From contig CAZCPY010000172.1 in the NCBI GenBank assembly GCA_964499865.1, forward strand, positions 1 to 5,825: a DNA stretch of 5,825 bases. Reading direction: 5' to 3'. This stretch comes from JANOGU01 sp964499865 (GTDB taxonomy: Bacteria > Pseudomonadota > Alphaproteobacteria > Rhodobacterales > Rhodobacteraceae). How positions within the stretch are numbered: position 1 is the first letter of the stretch; each line of letters starts with the position of its first letter. The notes beneath the pieces were generated by a model. It was not told the DNA's origin and made no database searches. It saw nothing but the letters and a program-made list of their open reading frames with translations. A program made the translations under genes and the position numbers. Below, one piece after another: positions 1 through 5,825 of the stretch.

Positions 1-1955
1 GTCGCGGACTTCGAATTGCCGCTGGTCGTGCCCTCGTAATTGCCCTTCACGACCATCTTCTTGTTGCCGCCGACCTCCTGTTCGGCGTTGGCGCCGATCT
101 TTTCGGTGCGGTTGGTCTTGATGTCGCGTTTCTCGTTGCCGGACTTCACCGTCAGCGACAGGTCGCCGGTGTGGATCGTCTCGGTGCGGTCCTTGTGGAT
201 GTCGGTCTTCAGCGAGCCCGGGGCCTTCTTGGTCTGGCCGATCGACACGGTCATGTCGTTCTCGACCGTCAGCATCATGTCCTTTTCGGAGTGCATGCGG
301 ATGAACTCGCTGCCCTTGAGGTCCTCAAAGACAAGCTCGTTGTAGTTGTCCGCCCCGCCGCCCTTCGACGAGCGGGTCTTGATGCCCATCTGCGTCTTGT
401 TGTCCGACAGCGTGTAGGGCGGCATCGTGTCCTTGTTGTACATCATGCCGGTGCAGATCGGCCGGTCGATGTCGCCGTCCTCGAACTGGATCACCACCTC
501 CTGTCCGACGCGTGGCACATGCACCATGCCCCAGTTGACGCCAGACCAAGGGGTGACCACGCGGACCCAGCAGGTTGCCGAATCGTGGCCCTGGCCGTTG
601 CCCTTGAAATCGTGATCGCGGTCCCAGGGGAACTGGACCTTGATCCTGCCGTACGAGTCGGTGTGGATCTCTTCCCCGCTCGGGCCGGTGACCTTGGCGA
701 TCAGGATGCCGGGGATCTGCGGCCACTTGGTCTTGAGCGGCGCGCGGAACGGCGTCGATTTTGGGATGACCCGGAAATTGGCGCGATAGGCGTCGCGGTT
801 TTCCTCGTCGAATTCGATCGTCCCGGGCAGCTGCGCGCCGCCGGGGCGGGTGCTCAGCTGCTGCGTCTCGTCCTTCTGGGCATTCTCGATCTGCATCATG
901 TGCTCGGCCGAAACGACCAGGTACTCGATGTTCTCGTCTGCCCTCTTGTGGTCCTTGAGCTTGAAGGTCGTGCCCGTGGCCATCTCGCGCACGTTGCAGA
1001 CGGCGCTGCGCACCTGGAAAGGCCAGGCCTCGGCCTCGGCCTTGATGCGGGCATAGACATCGCCCAGGGCGGTTTCGCGGTAGCGGCCGGAATAGATGTA
1101 GCGTTCGTGGTCCTTGTACTTGTGCGTCCCCTTGGGAATCGCCTTGAAGGCCTTCATGTCGGCCTTGGGCTTCTCGAAGTTGTAGTCCAGCAGCGTGACC
1201 TTGCCGCGCGTCTGTGCCTCGCCCGACCGCCAGTCGTAGATGTGGTCGTCGTTGCGCGTGTAGCCGCCGCTTTCGCGGGTCTGGAACTGCAGCGTGGGAT
1301 TGCCCAGGATCGGCTTGTGGCCACCGACGCCGTCGACGATCATCAGGTGGTCCTTGCCGCCCTTGACGACCGAGAAATAGTACATCCCCTCTTCCTCCAT
1401 CAGGCGCGAGATGAAGTCGAAGTCGCTTTCGTTGTACTGCACGCAGTACTCGCGCGGTTCCGGGGAGCGGGCGGTGGTGATCGTGTATTCGCCGAACCCG
1501 CGGTCGGTGAAGATCTTCTTGATGATGTCGACGGCGGACTGCTTCTGGAAGATGCGGCAGCCGTGGCTGCGGGTCAGGAACCAGATCCAGGGCCGGACCT
1601 GCATGGCGTAGAAGCCATAGCCCTCGTGGTAGCCCACGTACTGCGCCTCGACGCAGGTGCCTACATGCTCGCGCCATTCGCCCTGTGGCGTGCCGGTGCG
1701 GTCGGTGGACACCTTGCCGTCCTCGCCCCGCAGCATCTTGACAGTCACCGTCTTGCCCACCAGGTCGCCCAGCTTGACATCGAATTTGGGCGACAGGAAA
1801 TCGACCGCGATCTCGCTGATCTGGCTCAGCCCCTCGTGCACCCGCGCGGCCTTGATGAACATCTCGTTTTCGGGAAGCGGGCCCAGGACCTTCAGCTTCC
1901 GGTTCTCGAGGATCGCGTTCATCGCGCCCCCGCCGCCGCCCCCTGTTGCTGGCAT
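1..1955 (-). CDS. vgrG: VgrG / TssI, T6SS spike-tip protein (3' end outside window)
   Basis: VgrG trimers cap the Hcp tube of a type VI secretion system and carry effectors out of the cell. Reading from ATG 1955, 651 codons stay open to the window edge, with no stop seen. The gp27-like half contains the family hallmark REYCVQYNESDFDFISRLME (residue 168 onward, followed by an EEG-MYYF match). The gp5/OB-fold region follows, with GVNWG at about 472-476 and PRVGQEV at 481-487, then an acidic GDIDRPICTG stretch and MYN. From about residue 530 come short Asp/Asn/Thr/Lys-rich beta-helix repeats (for example DRTETIHTGDLSLTVKSG), as in the VgrG needle. The C-terminus is missing, so any fused effector domain cannot be judged. 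ATG 1955 has an AAGGGA Shine-Dalgarno-like site, but an in-frame ATG at 1922 follows a Gly-rich leader and is a possible alternative start. It lies 41 bp downstream of the small acidic gene, in the same operon. Confidence 0.96.
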   Translation of the reverse strand, partial: MPATGGGGGGAMNAILENRKLKVLGPLPENEMFIKAARVHEGLSQISEIAVDFLSPKFDVKLGDLVGKTVTVKMLRGEDGKVSTDRTGTPQGEWREHVGTCVEAQYVGYHEGYGFYAMQVRPWIWFLTRSHGCRIFQKQSAVDIIKKIFTDRGFGEYTITTARSPEPREYCVQYNESDFDFISRLMEEEGMYYFSVVKGGKDHLMIVDGVGGHKPILGNPTLQFQTRESGGYTRNDDHIYDWRSGEAQTRGKVTLLDYNFEKPKADMKAFKAIPKGTHKYKDHERYIYSGRYRETALGDVYARIKAEAEAWPFQVRSAVCNVREMATGTTFKLKDHKRADENIEYLVVSAEHMMQIENAQKDETQQLSTRPGGAQLPGTIEFDEENRDAYRANFRVIPKSTPFRAPLKTKWPQIPGILIAKVTGPSGEEIHTDSYGRIKVQFPWDRDHDFKGNGQGHDSATCWVRVVTPWSGVNWGMVHVPRVGQEVVIQFEDGDIDRPICTGMMYNKDTMPPYTLSDNKTQMGIKTRSSKGGGADNYNELVFEDLKGSEFIRMHSEKDMMLTVENDMTVSIGQTKKAPGSLKTDIHKDRTETIHTGDLSLTVKSGNEKRDIKTNRTEKIGANAEQEVGGNKKMVVKGNYEGTTSGNSKSA

Positions 1956-1962
1956 CGTTCTA

Positions 1963-1968
1963 TCCCTT
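1963..1968 (-). promoter_or_regulatory. Ribosome binding site for vgrG
   Basis: The minus strand reads AAGGGA here, with 7 bases to ATG 1955. It supports the upstream of two in-frame start codons, 1955 and 1922. The 41-bp intergenic stretch around it shows no terminator-like hairpin, so read-through from the upstream gene is expected. Confidence 0.6.
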
Positions 1969-1996
1969 CTGCACGTGCGCCCCGGTCAACCGAGGC

Positions 1997-2305
1997 TCAA
2001 TCATCTGTCGCCAAGACTTCCACCAGAAGGTTCTCGCGCCGCAGCCTGTCCACGATGTCGGGCACGATCCGCCAACAGGACCCAAGCTGGAACGACGCAC
2101 CCAGAACGCTCCTCAGTTCAATCACGTCCTTGAACAGCACGCAGCGGACACGGAACGGATAGAGCCCGCGGCCGAACAGCATGTCGTTCAGCAAATCCTC
2201 GCCTTCATAAAGCCAGTAACTGCCGTTCACCGCAAGCAGCGTCATCGGGATGTCGTCGTCATCCTCGCCACCATCGCCGCCGCCGGAGCCATCGGTATCG
2301 CGCAT
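1997..2305 (-). CDS. Small acidic protein of unknown function in the T6SS operon
   Basis: I do not recognise this family. ATG 2305 gives 102 residues. GTG 2308, one codon upstream, is also in frame, but ATG is better placed behind GGAGG (7-base spacer). The N-terminal 18 or so residues are Gly/Asp/Glu-rich and probably disordered (GEDDDD before IPMTLLAV). The rest looks like a compact globular domain of alternating hydrophobic and charged residues, with NGSYWLYEGEDLLNDMLFGR, FRVRCVLFKDVIELRSV and a CWRIVPDIVDRLRRE helix. No signal peptide or membrane segment is evident. The ATG overlaps the last base of the upstream TGA, which suggests translational coupling, and vgrG follows 41 bp later. The body is visibly less GC-rich than the flanking genes. 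Its position between sheath and spike genes suggests a T6SS accessory, chaperone/adaptor or structural role, but this is inference from position only. Confidence 0.78.
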   Translation of the reverse strand: MRDTDGSGGGDGGEDDDDIPMTLLAVNGSYWLYEGEDLLNDMLFGRGLYPFRVRCVLFKDVIELRSVLGASFQLGSCWRIVPDIVDRLRRENLLVEVLATDD

Positions 2306-4504
2306 CACAAGCCCTCCAGGAGTGCCGCCAGGTCGGCGTCGATGGAATCGGGGTTCACCGGCGCCGCCGCGTCGCCAAAGCCCGCCAGCAGCGCATCCAG
2401 ATCGTCAAGCGGCGGCGCCTCGCCCGGCGCCGCCGGGACCGCCGCCGCCGGGGGCGGCGCCTCGGGCGCCGACCCGCCCCAAAGCTCGCCCCCGCCGTCG
2501 GAAGACGCGGGCGTGACCGCCACCGGGGCGCTGGTCCAGCGCCCCCTGACCGGCTGGCCCGCCAGCGACTGCATCGACCCTAGGCGCACCACGTCGCGGC
2601 CCTTGACCGACAGGACCGGCATCAGCCGCCGCGCGATCACCTCGGACGCCGCATCCACCGCGATCAGCCGTTCGGTGCAGGGCAACTGCACCTGTTCGCC
2701 GTGCCGGTCGGTGGCGAAGTGGAACGGCAGGTCGCCCACCGACATCACCTTGCCCGGCTGCATCGCGACCTTGTCCTTCTTCCACTCCAGCCCCAGCACC
2801 ACCGCCACCAGCGCCGCCGGGTTGCCCCAGAGCATGCCGCGCAGCCCCTCGGCCATGGTGAATTCCTCGAAGTCGAAGGCGTCGATGGGGTCGCTGCGTT
2901 CGCCGTAGGGCCGCCGCAGCAGGAACCGGGGGCTGGCCAGCGCCACATGCCCCGCCCCGGGCGAGGCCGCCAGCGCATCCCAGGCCCGCGCCACCAGGGG
3001 ATGGCGTTCGCCCCTGGGCGTTTCCAGGAACTTCGGCGAGATCGACGCGAAGACCGGCGCATCCGCATGCGCCGCGATCTGCCCCAGGCGGCCCAAAAGC
3101 TCGGCATGCGGCGGCGTCTCCTCGAAGCCGAACAGCCCGATCACCGCCGAATAGCCGGTGCCCCCTTCCTCGACCAGGGGCGCGTTCAGGATGCCGAAGA
3201 TGCCCGTCTTCGACAGGTCCGCCTGCGTCGAAAGGTCCGCCGCCAGCTCCTGCGCCGAAATGTCGTAGAGCATCATCTCGAACTTCTCGCCCGTGGGGAT
3301 GCGCCGGGCCAGGAAGTCGAGCGTGCGCCAGGTCGCCTCGATCGCCTGGAAATCGGGATGGTGCAGGATCAGCCGCATCGCCGCCGACATCGCCGCATCG
3401 ACCTGTCCGACCAGCGCCCGCGCCTCGGGCGCCACCTTCGCCTGCGCGACGAAGGGCCCGACGATCCGCGCCAGCAGATCCTCGACCGGTGCCGCCTGCC
3501 GCGGGGGCGGCGCGCCCTCGCCCAGCAGCCGCTGGAAGTCGCCCAAGCGCCGGTCGGCGGGAACGGACTGCGCGGCCGAGGTGGAGGTCGAGGCATAGGC
3601 CATCACCCCATGCGCCGCGCCCCAGCCCTTCATCTCCTCCACCGCCGCAGCCGAGGACCGCGGGTGCAGCAGCCGCTGGCGCAGACCCTTAAGCTCATCA
3701 AACAGCGCGACATTCTCGACCAGCGCGTCCGGGTGCAGGCTGTCCAGCCCCTTGAGCGGCACCTCGATCCCCGCGCCGTCGGCCCCGACGGGCAGCACCA
3801 GCGTGGTGGCAAAGCCGTCGATGATGCGTTCGACCGTGTCGATGTCGAACCGCACCGGCGCCCGGCGGGCCAGCGTCACCCCGACCTCGACCTGCCCCCG
3901 CGCCGCCCGTCCCGACACATCGCCCAGGATCGCCAGCCGGAACACCCGCCGTTCCAGCGCCGCAGGCGGCGGCGCCGCCGCCGTCAGCCGCCCGAAGGCC
4001 TGCGCCGCCGAGAACCCCTCGGCCCGCGCCGCCACCGGGGTCACCGGGGTCACCGGCGCGGCGGGGATCGCGGCCAGCACATCCTCCAGACCCGCGGGCG
4101 GTCCAGACGGCGCGGCAAGGTCGGACAGCAGCGCCTCGAGGTCGGCCAGCGGATCGGACGGCGCAGCATCCGGTTCCGGTGCCAAGGCTTCCACCGGGGG
4201 TGGCGCCAGCAGCGACTCCAGCGCCGCCAGAGGGTCGTCCATGTCCGGCGGCGCGGCCGGCACAGGCAGCAGGTCGTCCAGCAGATCCGCAAACGGATCG
4301 TCCTCTGCCGCCGCAGGCGGCGCCGCAGGCGGCGCCAGCAGGTCGTCCAGCCCCGCCAGCGGGTCGTCCTCCGCCGGGGCGAGCAGCGCGGCGGGCAGGT
4401 CGGTCCCGGCCTCGGGCGCCGCGGGGGGCGCCAGCAGGTCGTCCAGCCCCGCCAGCGGGTCGTCCTCCGCCGGGGCGAGCAGCGCGGCGGGCAGGTCGGT
4501 CCCG
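2305..4504 (-). CDS. TssB-like plus truncated TssC/EvpB-like sheath protein (5' end in gap; probably the 3' part of one fused gene)
   Basis: The frame is open from the assembly gap at 4504 to TGA 2307-2305, about 732 codons, with no stop. In order: (a) an Asp/Leu/Pro/Ala-rich linker with recurring DDPLAxLDxLL motifs (4504 to about 3960); (b) a TssB/VipA-like domain at 3951-3664, with FRLAILGDVSGRA, APVRFDIDTVERII and a LDSLHPDALVENV segment that aligns with MEDFSPAAVAARV of the upstream TssB; (c) a TssC/EvpB-like domain at 3483-2539, with ILHHPDFQAIEATWRTLDFL, APVFASISPKFLE, SPRFLLRRPYG and MLWGNPAAL, all typical of sheath large subunits; (d) a Pro/Ala tail ending with LDDLDALLAGF and DADLAALLEGL. 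The final roughly 120 residues of a normal TssC are absent. ATG 4263 is an internal Met within the repeats, not a convincing start, since the frame stays open 80 codons further upstream to the gap. It resembles the extra TssC-family paralogues of some alphaproteobacterial T6SS loci (ImpD/TssC40-like), though that assignment is from memory. Confidence 0.92.
2313..2317 (-). promoter_or_regulatory. Ribosome binding site for the small acidic gene
   Basis: The minus strand reads GGAGG, 7 bases before ATG 2305 and only 4 before GTG 2308, so it favours the ATG. It lies inside the last codons of the upstream sheath-like gene, the usual arrangement for coupled translation. Confidence 0.65.
4033..4055. 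repeat. 9-bp repeat coding Val-Thr-Pro
   Basis: CACCGGGGT recurs two and a half times in a row and encodes VTPVTPV at the end of the linker before the second TssB-like domain. It is another short in-frame repeat in the same linker. Confidence 0.65.
4310..4333. repeat. Two perfect 12-bp repeats coding Pro-Pro-Ala-Ala
   Basis: GCCGCAGGCGGC occurs twice head to tail (4310-4321, 4322-4333) directly beside the 96-bp array. It encodes an Ala/Pro spacer on the minus strand. It is a minor slippage-prone tract, consistent with an expanding linker. Confidence 0.75.
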
Positions 4505-4659
4505 NNNNNNNNNNNNNNNNNNNNNNNNNNNNNNNNNNNNNNNNNNNNNNNNNNNNNNNNNNNNNNNNNNNNNNNNNNNNNNNNNNNNNNNNNNNNNNNN
4601 NNNNCGCCAGCGGGTCGTCCTCCGCCGGGGCGAGCAGCGCGGCGGGCAGGTCGGTCCCG
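4335..4659 (-). repeat. 96-bp in-frame tandem repeat interrupted by the gap
   Basis: Copy 1 is 4335-4430. Copy 2 begins at 4431 and is identical to it for all 74 bases up to the gap. After the gap, 4605-4659 matches 55 bases of the unit (4354-4408 in copy 1) without a mismatch. Each unit encodes 32 residues containing GTDLPAALLAPAEDDPLAGL followed by a DDLLAPPAAPEA segment. At least three copies exist, and more may lie in the gap. The perfect identity points to recent duplication or ongoing slippage and recombination. Confidence 0.93.
4505..4604. other. Assembly gap (100 N) inside a coding tandem repeat
   Basis: Exactly 100 N, the conventional placeholder for a gap of unknown length. The same 55-bp sequence ends just left of the gap region (in both 96-bp copies) and begins just right of it, so the assembly broke in a near-identical GC-rich repeat. 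At face value, 100 bases put the two flanking minus-strand frames out of phase, which produces an artificial frameshift in any translation across it. Confidence 0.97.
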
Positions 4660-5825
4660 CCGTTCACCGGCAGGACAGCCTCGCGCAGCGCGGCAAGGGC
4701 CGACGTCCCGGACGCCCCGTCCGCCTCATCCGGAGCAGCCTCACGCAGGGATGCCAGCGCTGTTGCGGGGTTGTTCCCCCTGGCCTCGGCCGTCGCTGGA
4801 GCGGCATCGCGCAATGCGGCGAGGGCCGACACGGCAGGTGCCTCGGGCGCGGTCCCCGGCCGCACGACGTCTCGCAAGGCCTGAAGCGCAGGCGCCGGGC
4901 TTGCTTCCCCCAAACCCTCCGCAACCGCCGCCGCTTCCCGCAAGGCCGCCAGGGCCGCCGCCGGGGTCTCATCCGCGGGCTGTTCCGCAAGCGGCACCGC
5001 CTCGCGCAAGGCCGCGAGGGCGGCGACGGGGCTCTGCTCTGCGGGCGCGGACGCGACCGGTGCAGCCTCACGCAAGGCGGCGAAGGCTGACGCGGCGGCC
5101 TCCTCGGCAACAGGGATGACCGGGGCAGATCCGCGCAGGGCCGCCAGGGCATCCTCGGGCGACGCGGGTCCTGCTTCCGCGACACTGGCCGACTCCCGCA
5201 GGGCCGCCAGCGCCGAAGCGGGGTCCTCGGCGGGCGCGGCATCGGCCGGTGGGGCCATCGCGCGTAGGCGGGCGAGGGTGTCTTCCGGCGGCGCTTCCGG
5301 GACGACGGGCGGGGGCGCGACCCGGCGCAGGCTGTCGAGTGCGGCAGCGGGCCCGTCAGGCGCGGCCCCGGACGACAGCGCGGCCAGCAGCGCCCGGTCG
5401 GCCAGCACCCGTTCGATCAGCGCCTCGGCCCCGGCCTTGCCGTCCATGTAGGTCAGAAGGTTCGCAAGTTCCGTCCGTGCCTTGAGCAGGGCGGCCAGCG
5501 GCTCGACCCTGGCGGCCACCGCGGCGGGCGAGAAATCCTCCATCCGCTCGAAGGTGATGTCGACCGGCAGCGACCCCTCGCCGGTCAGCGTGTTGGGCAC
5601 GGTGAAGGCCACCCGCGGGCGGATCGCCTTCATCCGGTCGTCGAAGTTGTCGACGTCGATTTCCAGGAACTTGCGGTCGGCCACCGGCGGCAGGTCGGCG
5701 TCCGGCCGGCCCGACAGGTCGGACAGCACGCCCATGACAAAGGGCAGCTGCACCTTCTTCTCGGCGCCGTACAGCTCGACGTCGTATTCGATCTGCACGC
5801 GCGGCGCGCGGTTGCGGGCGATGAA
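4605..5825 (-). CDS. tssB: TssB/VipA sheath small subunit with long repeat tail (5' end outside window, 3' end in gap)
   Basis: TssB pairs with TssC to form the contractile sheath around the Hcp tube in the cytoplasm. The frame is open to the window edge, where it reads FIARNRAPRVQIEYDVELYG, the conserved TssB N-terminus. The true start is therefore just upstream, and GTG 5798 is an internal Val codon. Numbering from GTG 5798 as 1, the TssB domain covers about residues 1-142 (5798-5373), with LPFVMGVLSDLSG, DRKFLEIDVDNFDDRMKAI, the PN-LTGEG turn, FERMEDFSPAAVAARV and the LLKARTELANLL helix. A usual TssB ends about here. This one instead runs on for over 250 residues of Ala/Pro/Glu-rich sequence with eleven LR-type repeats, and enters the gap reading GTDLPAALLAPAEDDPLA. 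The same peptide reappears on the other side of the gap, so this is probably the 5' part of a fused sheath gene ending at 2305. A hidden stop inside the gap would make it a separate tssB. Confidence 0.94.
4680..5348 (-). repeat. Eleven degenerate 21-22-residue 'ALAALREA' repeats in the TssB tail
   Basis: Counting from GTG 5798 as residue 1, a Leu-Arg pair in the context xALxxLR(E/D/A)xxP recurs with Leu at 157, 178, 200, 221, 242, 264, 286, 308, 329, 351 and 371, that is every 20-22 residues. Typical cores are SALAALRESA, SAFAALREAAP, PALQALRDVV and SALAALRDAAP, separated by Pro/Ala/Glu spacers. The DNA copies are diverged, unlike the adjacent 96-bp repeat, so this array is older or under protein-level selection. 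Each unit looks like one short amphipathic helix plus a flexible spacer. Confidence 0.88.

Noticed and set aside
325..1677. 450-residue minus-strand open frame inside vgrG
   Set aside because: It is Arg/His/Pro-rich and is an alternative frame of the VgrG coding sequence. The correct frame shows all VgrG motifs.
1956..1996. Terminator or promoter between the small gene and vgrG
   Set aside because: Only 41 bp, with no stem-loop plus T-run. The 8-bp palindrome GCACGTGC at 1971-1978 is too short to support a call.
171..2162. 663-residue plus-strand open frame
   Set aside because: It lies antisense to vgrG and the small gene, has GC-driven composition (Val/Leu/Arg/Asp-rich) with no family motif, and runs through two clear minus-strand genes.
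4263..4263. ATG 4263 as the start of a separate tssC gene
   Set aside because: It is an internal Met in a DDPLAALESLL repeat unit. The frame is open well upstream, and no convincing Shine-Dalgarno precedes it.
4050..4504. Frameshifted Arg/Trp/Cys-rich extension of the TssB frame past the gap
   Set aside because: It is an artefact of the 100-base placeholder. The other frame continues the same peptide repeat found on the far side of the gap.
2701..4884. 727-residue plus-strand open frame spanning the gap
   Set aside because: It is Arg/Gln-rich antisense of the sheath-like gene and repeats, and it crosses 100 N.
3752..5119. Ser/Ala/Gly-rich plus-strand open frame over the repeat array
   Set aside because: It is an antisense shadow. 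Its apparent repeats simply mirror the minus-strand coding repeats.
4335..5348. CRISPR array
   Set aside because: The repeats are directly adjacent, in frame and coding, with no unique spacers of constant length between identical short repeats.

Overview
The window is a piece of a type VI secretion system (T6SS) operon from a very GC-rich bacterium. The TssB sequence and the GC-biased codon use suggest an alphaproteobacterium, possibly Rhodobacterales, but this is inferred from memory of related sequences. Every gene I can support is on the minus strand, so transcription runs from high to low coordinates. Both window edges cut through genes, and a 100-base run of N (4505-4604) lies inside the sheath region.

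Layout in transcription order: (1) 5825-4605, a TssB/VipA contractile-sheath small subunit whose first codons lie outside the window. It continues without a stop into a long low-complexity tail of eleven regularly spaced 'xALAALREA'-type repeats. (2) 4504-2305, after the gap, more Asp/Leu/Pro/Ala repeats, then a second, degenerate TssB-like domain, then a TssC/EvpB-like domain that lacks the usual C-terminal part, then a tail that reuses the Asp-Leu motif. (3) 2305-1997, a small acidic protein of unknown function whose start codon overlaps the upstream stop. (4) 1955-1, VgrG (TssI), the spike-tip protein, complete through its gp27/gp5 core and cut by the window edge in the beta-helical tail.

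The most notable observation is that segments 1 and 2 are probably one gene. A 96-bp tandem repeat sits on both sides of the gap. If the repeat runs on in phase through the gap, the real gap length must be 41 + 96k bases, and exactly these lengths put the two reading frames together. The product would be a single chain TssB - repeat linker - TssB-like - truncated TssC-like, over 1,100 residues long. Sheath subunits are normally two separate proteins of roughly 170 and 490 residues. Alternatively, a stop and a new start could be hidden in the gap, leaving two neighbouring genes.

Together the genes supply sheath or sheath-associated components and the puncturing tip of a contractile secretion machine. 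Hcp, a full-length TssC, the baseplate (TssE/F/G/K), the membrane complex and ClpV are not in this window. No promoter, terminator, RNA gene, insertion sequence or CRISPR array was found. No plus-strand gene is supported: the long plus-strand open frames are antisense shadows of GC-rich coding sequence.
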